Below are positions 22,897 through 34,000 of a stretch of DNA of 64,000 bases, piece by piece (the stretch's first letter is position 1; each line of letters opens with the position of its first letter). Origin of the DNA: Phytopythium helicoides (lineage: Eukaryota; Oomycota; Peronosporomycetes; Pythiales; Pythiaceae); assembly GCA_024867545.1 (NCBI GenBank), contig JANFNE010000007.1:186001-250000 (forward strand). Direction: 5' to 3'. A program made the position numbers and the translations under genes. The notes below the pieces were generated by a model. It was not told where the DNA came from and did not search any database. It saw nothing but the letters and a program-made list of their open reading frames with translations.

Positions 22897-23414
22897 TGCA
22901 AAGGGGGCGAGGGAGGTCAGGAACGACTGTGTGTGTGTCGCTGGAAGTCCGGGAATGGCGGCTGTAATGCTTCTTCCTCGGGGATGGGTACGCTCCTGCG
23001 TCGGGAGGGGTGTCACGTGACGGTTGAGCGGATCCACATAGTGAACGCAAGTGATTAAGGTGAGACCGGCGTTTGACACGCCTCGCGACCTCCGCTCGCA
23101 AACGGCGACCCTCCCTGGGATCGCCGACCAGATCGGCCCATACAGCTCTGCACATGTTTACCCGACGCAGGGCGGCGGATTACCAGGGCCTCAAGCCGAA
23201 CAGCGCGGCGGCGTCATCACCCGAGCGCTCGTCCATTGGGCAGAGGCCCAAGCAAATCAATGGCGAGCGCCACTGTACGTCTCAGTGGAGGTGAGCGAGC
23301 AGCACACGCGGCGTGCGTGGCGAAAGGTGATGACGCATCGCAGTCAATGCGAGGCAAGATGTGTGTTTTTGCGTGAGGTGGCAACTTGGACAAGCTACTC
23401 ATGACAACTTTCGG
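22897..23414. other. Intergenic region upstream of carboxypeptidase
   Basis: GC-rich, about 0.5 kb between the carboxypeptidase start and the stop of the coiled-coil RING gene. It should hold the carboxypeptidase promoter. No gene is recognised. Confidence 0.5.
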
Positions 23415-26174
23415 CTATGAGGCGACGGTCGAGCGATCGATGAAGCTGTTGCGCAGGGACAGGCACATGGTCGTCATGGACGCGAGCGTCTGCTGACGGA
23501 AGAGGAATCGAGCCGTCAAGTCTGCTAGCGCTTGGTTCGGAAACACGGCGTCGGTCTCGTGGCTCTTGGCACTCGTGCACTGCTTGCATTTTATGGTGGA
23601 AGGCGCGGTTGCATCGCCGATGGTGCCCAAGCAGCCCGAACAGTACGTGTGTCCGCACGGCACGAGCGTCATTGGACCGTTGAACGGCTGCATGCACTGC
23701 AAGCACGTGAAAGTGCTCTCTGATGCCGCCTCTGCCTCCACGAGAGCGCTAACAGTCTTTTCTAGCGCCTCCTGGGTTTTGCGTAGTTTGCCAACAAGGT
23801 CCGGGTCCATCGCACGAAGTTTGAGGTCTCTCATCTCTTTTGACAGAGCGCTGACAATCTGCCGCTCCTTGGCCAAGTCTTGACACAGCTGCTCGAGTCG
23901 AAGGTTTATCTCGCTGTTCTCATTCTGTAGGAGCTGAACCTGGTTCTGGAACGACTCCGTCTTGTACTTTTTTGTTACAAGCTTGCGGTACTCCTTGTCG
24001 AGCTCTTGCATTTGCTGGAGTACGAGGTCGTACTCGCTCTTCAGTTGAGAGATGGCTGCCTCTAGCTGGAGCTTCTCTTCTATCGTCATCACGTCCTCGA
24101 CTGGTGGAAGTGGCTCAACTAGAACTGCAGGGTGGTCGAGCTTCTACTTCCGCTCGAGCAGTTTCCGCCGATATTCGCGCTGCTTCGGCATCTAGTTTAG
24201 GCGGCCTCTGCTTCTGCTCTAGCCTCTTCGGCAAGAGATTTTTCTGACTCAGCGGCTTCGAGCTTCTCAGTCAGAGTAGCGATATCATTTTCCAACTGCT
24301 GAATAATAAGCATACTCGCGTCCAGGCGGTCATTGAGCTCAATTTTCTTGTCTCTCTCTCGCTGCATCTGAGCTTGATCAGTTGCTAACCTCTCCTCCAA
24401 TACCCGAAGCTGTTCTTCAAGCACACGTTTTTCTTCTGTAACTAGAACTAGCGCTTCTTGACTTGCTGCTTTCTGACGAGCGAGCTGCAGCGCCTGTACT
24501 GTTTCATCTTGAGAAAGTTGCTTTAAGGACTGATCTCCTTTTGGAGTCTCTCAACCTCATTCCGAAGCTCAGTTACTGCCTTTGTCACGCTCGTCAAGCT
24601 CCCCCTGGAGATCGACTGTGCGATGCATCAGCTCGGCAATTTCTTTGTCTTTTGCTGCTGTTAGTGCTGCGATTGCACCCTCGTGTAACCGCAATGCTTC
24701 CCAGAGCTGCTTTTTCAAGTTCGTTTACCCTGGAGAGCCTTTCGTGCTCTCGCTCTTCTTGCTCACCCTGGAGCTCACTAAGCTTTGCCTTCAAATCAGC
24801 TTTGACGTCTTCCAATAGCTGGTTTTCTTGCAGAAGGCGATTGGTCATTTGCTCTTGCTGATGCATTCGCGCGTCTGCTTGTTCGTATTTGCCTTCCCAC
24901 ATGCGAATTGTATCATTGAGAGTTGCGGTCTCTCGTCTTAGTAAAGTGACTTTGCATCTCTAGAGATTGAACTTGACCCCCAGTTTGGTTGTTCTGTTGC
25001 AGTTGGCGCTGTAGTTCGACGATCTTGTCCATGAGAGCCTCTTTTTCGTGTGTCATTGAGGTTCGTAGCTTGTCTAACTCGTCACGCAACAGTTTTTCGC
25101 GTAGTTTAACGGACTCCAGGTCAGCCTGGCATCGATTCAACTTTCGTGTCAAATCGTTTACAATCTGCTGCTCTCTCTACAAGCCATTAATGCGTGTGTG
25201 AGTGAGTGTATGAGATGAACGCATTTTATCGTTTGTGACGTACCGTCAAATCGCTGACCATTTTTCGCAGCCCGACAATCAACGCTGACTGAGAAGATAC
25301 GGTGCTTGTAAGGACTATCGACCTGTGTTCCAACGCGCTCATTCTCGAGTTGCAGTGACGCGATCTGCTGTTGGGCGTCTATTTCAGTAGCTTCAAGCTG
25401 TTGGATTTTGACTAGCAGCTTCTTATTGTTTTCCATCAGATCGCGACACCGATTTTCAAGCGAAAGAACCTGTTGCACACTCAAAGATTAACGAATGAAG
25501 CAGAGATCATGAGAGCACTCTGACTCACTTTGCGTTGATACGACACTTCCAGTTGTGTCTGCTGCTGAAGGGCTGCAGCGGTTGCAGCTGCACTACTAAC
25601 GTGAGGCAAACCATCTGCATTATAATCGTCGCTTCTCCATTGTCGCCTTAGTAAAGCGATTTTTTCGTTCTTGGACTTCTCTTCCTCGTACAATTCTGTG
25701 ACGCACGCTCCAGGGAGTCAAATACTCTGCAATATTTACTAAGAAAACAGTGAATCGTCACCTTTCAGTTTGTCGCATTCCGTCCTCAGCTCTGCTATCT
25801 TCTCGTTCAACGCGCAGTTTTGTGTGTTTTCCCGTCGATTGAGCGTCGTCAAGGCGCCGATGTTCTGTTGAAGGGAAGAAATCAACTCGCACTCTTCCAA
25901 GGTACCGTATCGACTACGTTGAGACGAGAAAAGCGATGCTCTGGGAGTCGTGCTTTCTGGAATTACAAGTCGCCGATGCTCTTTACCAGCCGCTAGCATT
26001 GTTGCAGCATCTTGGTTTGCCGACTTTCGGTGGGTTTGCTCCCTTCAAATAAGTGTTTGTAAGTGGTTTCGTCGAAGTTGCAACAGGGGCGGACGGACGG
26101 CGAGCTCGCAGCGACAATGCGAGTGCAGAAGCAGATGGGGTTGCTCCAGGAGGAGCCGCAATGTGGCGCTGCAT
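23415..26174 (-). pseudogene. Coiled-coil RING-finger protein with many frame breaks
   Basis: Most of the length is heptad-rich coiled coil (EEKLQLEAAISQLKSEYD, LRVLEERLATDQAQMQRER). It ends in a C3HC4-type RING: CLQC, then PCGHTYCSGC, then CKQC, and a 40-residue tail. This is the architecture of a coiled-coil E3 ubiquitin ligase. The likely start is the ATG at 26174. Real introns fit at about 25738 (GTGACG), 25530 (GTGAGT) and 25240 (GTACGT/TTGTAG). In addition the frame must shift by one base at roughly 26020, 25695, 25335, 24955, 24700, 24590, 24505, 24215 and 24135. Each segment is cleanly open between shifts. I do not recognise a named family. Decay or local consensus error are both possible. 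Confidence 0.65.
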
Positions 26175-26398
26175 TGTGTCCCAACACGAAAGAAGCAAAG
26201 CTTCGCAATGCTCATGGTGTGGCGACGCATATAGCTGAGTGACTGGTTGTCCGTTTTTAGCATGATTGAAACATGGGATATAAAGGTGTGTACTCTACAA
26301 GTTATCTACAACTTGCAGCCTAGCCATGCTTCGTACCGAGGATTGCATGGATCTCCAACACCTGAGCAATTTGGCGCCGTCTCATTTCTTGCGCCAAT

Positions 26399-28780
26399 CT
26401 AGTTGTACCCACACGAAATGGCCATCATACGAGAGTTGTAGCACATCCCTTCGCCTCCGCCAGGAACAGCACACTGGCGAAACATAATTCCGCCGCACTG
26501 ATCCATCGTATCATGAGATGGGGCTCTTTCCAAATCTCCTGGCTTCAAAGCTTGGTCCGCACAAACTGAATAAGGAAATCTAGCAAACATGGACCGCGTT
26601 GCAGGGGTTGCGATCTTGGATGTTCGGTTAGGCGAGAGACAAGTCGCAGGCGGTAATCCCCAAAGCAAGTGGGCGGCACACAACGAATTGGTCAAATCGC
26701 ACTCACCAATAAATCCGTTGCAGCAAAACATGCCACGGTCTCCTGTCGAGAATGACTTTAGATTCACTAGCGGGGACATGTCAGGAATACTGTCGACGAG
26801 CGGTATTATTGGGATGGCAAGGTGCTCCAGATTGCGAAGGCCTTCAAAGCTCGGTAGTTCTTGGAGTTGCAAGAAGAATGCAATAAACAAATACTTGAGG
26901 TTTTCCAAACCACTCAGTCGAGGAATCGAAGTCATAGAATGTACACCGAGGTGAAGAAGCGTGAGAACTTCCATTCTGTCAAAAACGTCAGCAGGTAGCT
27001 CGGATAACGTTGCTACACCAAATTTCCCTTCGATATGGCTGATTACAGACACGAGTATTACAGACACGAGTTGAGTATCAGCCGCAGGACAAGAAAGGCA
27101 ATAGTGAAATAAAAAAGGAGCCTTACAGGTATTCAAGGTCGGTGAACTCTCTCGCCCATTCTGGGAGCTTTGTAGTGTGAGTATACATAAGCGATCTGAG
27201 CAACGTCGTAAGTATTTCTTGGCGATACATGATTAGTACCAATCAATACCGAGTACGTACATATGCTTTAGCTTTGTGCTTTGTTGTAGCTCTTGAGGGA
27301 AAATGGGTAGTTTGCGATTGACCAGGCTGATCATTTGCAGATCTCCAGAGTGAGCTAATTGCGCGAGCTTTTCCGTCACGTCAACTGGGTTTATCCACTC
27401 ATCGAAGGTTTTCACTCGCAGCTGTTGGTCAATCATTGTGATGCATGGGCACTGCTTGAGATCGTTATCACGGAGCGCAAGCCAGCGCCAAGCACATTCA
27501 ACGCACTCTGGATGAGGTCGGCATGCAGCGCTTGATGTACGAATACTTTCTTCCACGAAAATCGCCGTAAAAACTGCAAGGAGCACCAAGAGTACAGCAA
27601 CGACCTTGTTTTTCGGGTAAATGGAATATGTGCGCATGCTTGGTACGTTGATCATAGTGGCGAGCTGATAGAATCTGCGACAAAGTGCGAAGTTGCTTCC
27701 GACGCGAGCAAACAAGGTAATAATTGAGTGAATGCGAAGGGAGTTGAGCGCTGTGCGGATAATTTCTGGCTGAACTGGACTGGTGTTGATGCTTGCTGCT
27801 GTCTCAAACCAACCAGGAGGGAATACTTCTAGGTTGATTGCGTATTTGCGCCGATCGAACGAAAAAGTACTCAGGCAGTACACAACAATTAGAATTGGAA
27901 CTCCAATCGATACCAAAATGTCGAAACTGAGCAAGCGTAGAGAGTGAGCAGAGAAGATTCATTGAGATATCGGAATGCAAGTACCCACATTGTGTCAAAT
28001 AACACCGTTGCAAGACCTGCCTGACGTTGTGGAGCAGCTATCGATAAAGCTGACAGCAGTGCATTCAAGACTATGACAGCCGCGAAGATCACGACTATCG
28101 CGGCGGGAAGACCCTTCCCCATCATATCTGTCAATAGAATGAACTGAACAACAAAGTCTAGCAGCTTGAAAACTAGGTCCTGTGGTTAATCAGCGTCAGC
28201 AACTTGATACTTTTTCCGCCAAAGGATGTGTACTCACCAATAACTTCCTCTTCTCCTCGCTCATCTGTACTAAACGCACATAATCACCAGACGTCGGATC
28301 AGATGAAAGCCTAGACGTGGTCGTCGGATTACCCACGATGTTTCTTGAGGTGCCTTCTCTTGCTACCGCGATTTTAGTGACGCTGAGGCGAGCTGAACGA
28401 AGTCGATTAGAGAAGGAAAAGTGGGTTGAGGCCCACCCAGTGAACTCCCAACTGTGAAAGATTGTAACTCGAGCAATTATGTACAGATAGCCGAGCGTGA
28501 CACAGCCAAGGCCACCAAGTCCGAGCAATAGTGTCTCAGTTGGCGGGTCGATGAAGCGCCAGAACGTGCCCTCATCGAATGCCCCCGTGTCCATGAGCCA
28601 GTTTCCAGAGGCGTTCGGCGAAACTGTAAGTAACATGAGCCCGATTGTCCAAGCAAGATGCGTCACCGCGACGATCGCGACAGCAAGCAGAGCGAGTACT
28701 GTCGATCGAGAGGGTAGTGCTGAAGCAGTCGCATGAGACATCGGCTCTTTCATTGCTTCGTTCTCGTCCTGGACTCGCAT
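26399..28780 (-). CDS. WLGC-type leucine-rich repeat transmembrane protein
   Basis: Five exons (28780..28238, 28179..27989, 27926..27261, 27195..27127, 27038..26399) join in phase into 702 residues. The first 370 residues carry several transmembrane spans (AVAIVAVTHLAWTIGLML; LLLGLGGLGCVTLGYLYI; VVAVLLVLLAVFTAIFV). The C-terminal half is extracellular-like: leucine-rich repeats (LPEWAREFTDLEYLHI, LSGLENLKYLFI, FEGLRNLEHLAI), then a Cys-rich end with CCNGFIGECDL, PPATCL and the terminal MCYNSRMMAISCG. This architecture is a large oomycete-restricted family often labelled WLGC. The fourth exon (69 nt) encodes almost exactly one LRR unit. All introns have GTRNGT-like or GTAAGG donors. Function is unknown; a surface sensor is a guess. 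Confidence 0.8.
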
Positions 28781-29400
28781 GAGCCCCAAAGCAGAGAGAG
28801 TGAAGTCAAATGGTGAGAACGCCGAAAGTGCTGGGGATCACGCTCTCCACGAGTTATATTTTCGCACCAACGTCAAAATGCCAAGCTCCACATGCTGCCA
28901 GTGCGTTTCGTCCACGTTTGGACGCGCTGCAACCGCAACCGACGAAGCCATCAACTGGAAATGTACATGGGATCAAAAATGAAAGCTCACCAAAAACGGA
29001 CGTGCTCCGGCCAACGATTTCTTTGAAAAACTGCGAGGCTCTCGGCCAACGGTGCCCACGACTGAGAGTCTCGGAAGAAGTTGAGGAGGGTCGATTTTGG
29101 AGGATCGTTGCCATAGAACGGAAGGGCGACCGATCATGAATGAACGCAACGAATGCAATGCTTTGCACGTTTAGGTCGCGGCGGATGCATGTTGGGGGAA
29201 TGGTTGCTCGGCAGGTATCTTTGCTTATGCTGGGAATCGTAGACTACGAAGCTCCGAAAGCTATCTTCCATGGGCATGCGCCTCCAACTCGATGCAACAG
29301 CGGCAGTGTCCGCATACAGCAAACAGATTTCATCCAGTGAAGTAATTTCAGCCAAGATTGCCATTCAAAGGCATACGTATTTTTACGTATTTCGAGCGTC
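28781..29400. promoter_or_regulatory. Divergent intergenic region (LRR protein / ORC1)
   Basis: 620 bp separate the start codons of the WLGC/LRR gene (-) and the ORC1-like gene (+), so both promoters must lie here. Small open frames have no recognisable content. I could not fix a core promoter motif. Confidence 0.5.
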
Positions 29401-30654
29401 ATGGCGGGAAAGCGGCGGCTCGGCGATGGTGATGGCGGCGGCGGCGGCAAGCGGCCGGCGGTGGTGCTCAAGCTGCAGCGCGCGTGCGAGGAGCTGCAGC
29501 TGTCGAGCCTGCCGCGCGCCATGACGGGCCGCGAGGCCGAGCGCGCCGAGATCCACGCGGTGCTGCGCTCGGCGGTGGCGCAGCAGAGCGCGGGCGGCCC
29601 CGTGTACCTCAGCGGACTGCCGGGCGCGGGCAAGACGTCGATCGTCAAGGAGGTGCTGCGCGCGCTGGAGCGCGAGCGCGACGCCGACAGGCTGCCGCGG
29701 TTCGCGTGGATCGAGGTCAACGGGCTGCAGATGCCGCGGCCGGACGTGGCCTACAGCGTCATCTGGAGCGCGCTCGCGCCGCACGAGAGCAGGCCGCGCG
29801 CAGTGAGCGCCGCGAGGCTCTGCGAGCTGCTGGAGAGCGAGTTCCGCTCGGCCAACGCCGCGCGACCCATGGTCATCGTGCTGCTCGACGAGATGGACTT
29901 CATGGTCGCGGGCAAGAACCAGGTGCTCTACAACCTGCTCGAGTGGCAGACGGCCCCCACGTCCAAGCTGCAGCTCATCGGCATCGCCAACACCATGGAC
30001 CTGCCCGAGCGACTGCCCACCAAGATCCGCAGCCGCCTCGGCGGCCACCGCATCACGTTCCCAGCCTACACGCGGCACCAGCTCGAGAGCATCATCCAGC
30101 AGCGACTCCGAGAGCTCGACGTGTTCAGCGACGAGGCCGTGCAGGTCTGCGCCAAGTCGCTGGCGCACCAGTCGGGCGACGTCCGGCAGGCGCTCACGCT
30201 CTGCCGCAAGGCCGCCGAGGTGTGCATCCGGCGACTCACCGCGGCTTCAGAGCCAAACGAGAGCGAGGAGCTGGTGGTCACGGCGCAGGACCTGCACACG
30301 GCGCAGCAGGCGGTGTCCATCTCCGCGCCGCTGCGGCGCCTGCACAGCTGCAGCAAGTTCGAGTGCATCTTCCTGGTGGCGCTGCGCATGGAGGTGAAGG
30401 CAACGGGCAAGACCAGCGGCGACCTGGAGGCCGTGGTGGAGCGCTTCGCCATCCTGTGCAAGACGCACGCGTTCGTGCCCATCCCACGGCTGCGCGGACT
30501 GCTGTGGATCTGCGACGAGCTGGAGCGCAGCGGGCTCATCCGGCAGACGGCCTCGCGCTCGTCTCGCTACCCGCTGCTGGAGCTCAAGTGCTCGTACCAG
30601 GAGCTGCAGGACGTCTTCCTCACGCACCCGATCGGCATGCAGCTCATTTCGTAA
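29401..30654 (+). CDS. ORC1: Origin recognition complex subunit 1-like AAA+ ATPase
   Basis: Single exon, 417 residues. ORC1/CDC6 AAA+ module: Walker A GLPGAGKTS at about residue 72, Walker B VIVLLDEMD at about 158, sensor 1 IANTMDLPE at about 195, sensor 2 arginine in GDVRQAL at about 259, then a winged-helix domain to the end. The stretches ERLPTKIRSRLG and WIEVNGLQ are typical of ORC1 rather than CDC6. It lacks the N-terminal BAH domain and long linker of animal ORC1; only about 35 Gly-rich residues precede the ATPase. It binds origins and loads MCM helicase in the nucleus. CDC6 is the main alternative. Confidence 0.85.
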   Translation: MAGKRRLGDGDGGGGGKRPAVVLKLQRACEELQLSSLPRAMTGREAERAEIHAVLRSAVAQQSAGGPVYLSGLPGAGKTSIVKEVLRALERERDADRLPRFAWIEVNGLQMPRPDVAYSVIWSALAPHESRPRAVSAARLCELLESEFRSANAARPMVIVLLDEMDFMVAGKNQVLYNLLEWQTAPTSKLQLIGIANTMDLPERLPTKIRSRLGGHRITFPAYTRHQLESIIQQRLRELDVFSDEAVQVCAKSLAHQSGDVRQALTLCRKAAEVCIRRLTAASEPNESEELVVTAQDLHTAQQAVSISAPLRRLHSCSKFECIFLVALRMEVKATGKTSGDLEAVVERFAILCKTHAFVPIPRLRGLLWICDELERSGLIRQTASRSSRYPLLELKCSYQELQDVFLTHPIGMQLIS

Positions 30655-31065
30655 GTTGAAGTTGGCAGTACCGCCGCCGACAGATGCAGCCCCTTGCTGC
30701 GGGCGCACCTTCACGTCCGTACCAATACATCCAATTCCAATTCGGGACAAAAAATCCCCAATAGCACATTCCACCCGAGGGACTCGTGCCGAATCCGGCC
30801 GCCCGCGTTCGGGACCACTGGATTCGAAGCCCCCCTCGCCTCCACGCCAAGCAAAACGGCGCTGCTCCTGGCGCGAAACCCTCGGTGAGGCGCCGCCAGC
30901 GGTCGACGGAGGCGCAGCCCACGCGCAGCCACCGGCTCAGTCGGCAGCTCAGTCGGCAGCTCAGTCGGCAGCTCAGTCGGCTCCTCGGCGCAGTCGGTAG
31001 CTCCGTCAGCTAATCGGCGCCGCAGAGCGAGCCACGCGCACTTTCTACAGCGGAAACCGCGGACC
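30655..31065. other. Intergenic region ORC1-Nup155 with tandem repeat
   Basis: About 0.4 kb between tandem genes. It contains the 12-bp repeat described separately and should hold the Nup155 promoter. No gene is recognised. Confidence 0.5.
30936..30980. repeat. 12-bp tandem repeat upstream of Nup155
   Basis: A 12-base unit (CTCAGTCGGCAG) is repeated 3.75 times without mismatch, and related CAGTCGG motifs continue to about 31000, 85-130 bp before the Nup155 ATG. Confidence 0.9.
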
Positions 31066-34000
31066 ATGGCCGCCAACGCCGCCTTCGTGGGGCGCGGAGC
31101 CAGGGCGGAGGACGCCGAGCGCTCCGAGCGCGCGCTGCGGGGCCTGCAGGAGGCCAAGACGCGCGTGGACCAGGTCGCGCAGGAGGACGGACAGGCGCCG
31201 GACCTGTTCGACCAGCTCTCGACGCCCGCAGAGCCGCAGAACTACTACTTGGAGCCCTACGCGTCGCAGTGGTGCCCGCAGCTCGTCAAGAAGGGCGCGG
31301 TCGTCCCGCTGCCCACAGTGGTGGCCGCCGCGCTGGACGAGGCGCGCGCGCTCTCGCTCTCGGGGCTGCTGCCGGCCATGGACGTCGCATGGACGTCGGT
31401 CGACGCACGCCTCTTCCTGTGGAGCTACAAGCACCGCGGACGCTTCGCGGTCTTCGAACTCGACCAGCCCGTCGTGGCGGTCTCGCTATGCGCCAACCCC
31501 GCGCCGGGAGTCTTCACAGACAAGGTGCGCCACGTGCTTGTGGTCGCCACCACCGTCGAGGTGCTGCTCGTCGCCGTGCTCTACGACGCGCCGGACGCGC
31601 CAATCAAGCTCCAGCGCACCAAGCTCAGCGTTAGCACTGACAACTGCGTCGTGCGCTGCATCCGCACGACGCGCAGCGGCCGCGTCTTCTTCGGCGGATC
31701 GGACGGAATCGTCTACGAACTCGTGTACGCGCCAGAGCAACAGGCTGCCAGTAGTAGCGGCAACTTTGCGAGTGCGCTGCTGCTACTCGGTGGACACAAG
31801 GCTTGTCGGAAGATCGCCCACACGTCTAGCTACGCCAACTACCTCCCGGGTTTCCTCGCGGGACTTGCCAGTGCTCCCGGCAAGCTGCTTGAAATTGTGG
31901 TCGACGACGCCCGCCATATTCTCTACGCGCTCCACGAAAACGCTCAGGTGACTGTCGTCGATCTCGGCTCGAACGGAACAACAACAAGCGTGGTTTGCTC
32001 GCTCAACTTGCTGGGTGAAGGAGCCAAGTACGCGCGCGAATACCGTCGTACTCGCGTGTCTTGCCCGGATGAGCGTATCTTTCAGTCGACCGGCCTTCAG
32101 GTCGTGTCGCTCGCTGTTGTACCGCGTGATGAGTCTTCGTTTGTGACGCTAGTCGCTGTCACGTCAACTGGCATTCGCATGTACCTGACGGTTTACTCTC
32201 GTCGCGCGTACAGCATGAGCTCTGGTTCTTCGATGCGTGCAAAGCGACCTACTCGTCTTGAGCTCGTGTACATCCGCCTCCCTCCACCAGCTGTGTCGCT
32301 CGCGGACGCCCCACCTTACCACGCCAAGGAAGGAATGCAACCCGGATTTGCGCCAGGCAAGTCTCCCTCGGCGGTGCATGCAGCTTTCCACCGCAAGGGA
32401 GTGTTCCTTCTGGTCGACGGCCGCAAGGACCAGCAAGACAAGCTCGTGGGCATTGCACATGATCCGATTGCTGCGTCATCCTCCCTCTCGATGGCTACTA
32501 CCTCAACACGGAAAGCAACAACGCGAGAGTCCGTGTCCCTCGACACATGCATCGGCAAAGTTGTTGACATCCAAGAGCTAGACCCCTACTCAAGCGATGA
32601 TAGTGTTCCTCGCGCTTCAGCTCCAACATCATCCGGATCTCGTGCTGGGTCGAAGCGCTCATTCGAGGAAATGTCGACAGGCGCAATTGGTTCAGGAGAC
32701 AACGCAGACGTTGCGATTGTGAGCGAGATGGCTCTCCAATACTCTCAGCCGTCGCGACACTTCTTGTGCCTTACGAACTCTGGCATTCAAGTGTTCAAGA
32801 AGGTTCGACCGGTCGACCAGCTGCATCGGATTTTGCTGCTGTCGCGAGGAAGCGATGTGAAGGCGGCACTTGCACCGTTTGTTCGCAGCTTTGGCGAGGT
32901 GCAGGTTTCATGCATGCTTATTGGTCTGGCGTGCGGAGTCTCAAGTGATCCTCTGACCAATGAGACCACGACGACGGCATCAGTTCTGCGGACGTCTGCG
33001 GGTATCAAGAGCGACGAGTACATTTACGCGACGGCTATACAAGGGATTTTCGAGATTGGACAGGGGGCTCTCGCGACCGCACCTGCACCTGCAGTTCCAG
33101 CGGCGAGTGAGACAGCTGGGTCTTCGTATGATTCAGCCTCTGGGACGTCGGCGCCAGCTAGCACTCGGATTGTGTTGACAACCGAGTTTGTCATGTCTTC
33201 GCAGCACGACGGACTTGTCATGTTCTTGTCTCGACTTCTGCGGCCTCTGTGGACTTCCAAGATTCTTGGAGCTCGCGTTGCTGTTAATGGTCGCTCTGCT
33301 GCTAAAACATCCGGTGATGCGAAACCCTCTACTGCTGCAAACACTGTCAAGTACGTCAATATTCATTCGCCTGAGAAGCTTGACGAGATCCGAGAAATTC
33401 TATTCCAACTGCGGCAGTTGATGGAATCCGCTGGACCGTACGCTGTCGCGATCACGACTGGTGCGGCCCTCGAGAAAAACCCAAGTTTGATTAATGCCAA
33501 CGGTGATACCAATGGAGATGACGGCATCACACGTGTGTCGGAGCTCGCGATGCGATACCATAAGAACCGAACCGAAGAGCAGCGTCAGCGCGAAATGCGG
33601 TACAAGGCGGAGCAGCGATCGCTGTACTACCTCTACTCTATGGTTCTGCGCTGCATTGAAGCCATTTCGCTGCTGCGGTTGGCGAGCGAGTATCAAGTAC
33701 CTCTAGTCGAGCCCCTTGCGCGCATGAGCTTTAGCGACTTTGTGTCGACGAACGATGGAGCCACGGCGGCCAAGAACATGATCAAGGCACTGATGCAAGG
33801 ACGGAACGAAAACAACACGTTCCTCACGAAGCAGCTCCGTGAGCAGTGCCCGTCGTACTTCTCTGTCGCTGACCTGTGGCATTACCAGGGCTACAAGAGC
33901 CTGGCGATGGCCAAACTTGGCGCTCCTAGTGCGCGCAAGGCTTTCCTGAAGCAGTCGCTTGATCAGTTCCTGAATTCATGCCACATGTGGGACTCGGAAG

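Noticed and set aside
21168..26174. Treating the frame changes in the carboxypeptidase and RING genes as introns
   Set aside because: At most break points there is no room for an intron and no donor/acceptor pair; conserved protein sequence continues directly across with a one-base offset.
29484..30659. 391-codon open frame in another frame over the ORC1-like gene
   Set aside because: Arises from high GC; Ala/Arg/Gly-rich with no motifs, while the main frame has complete AAA+ motifs.
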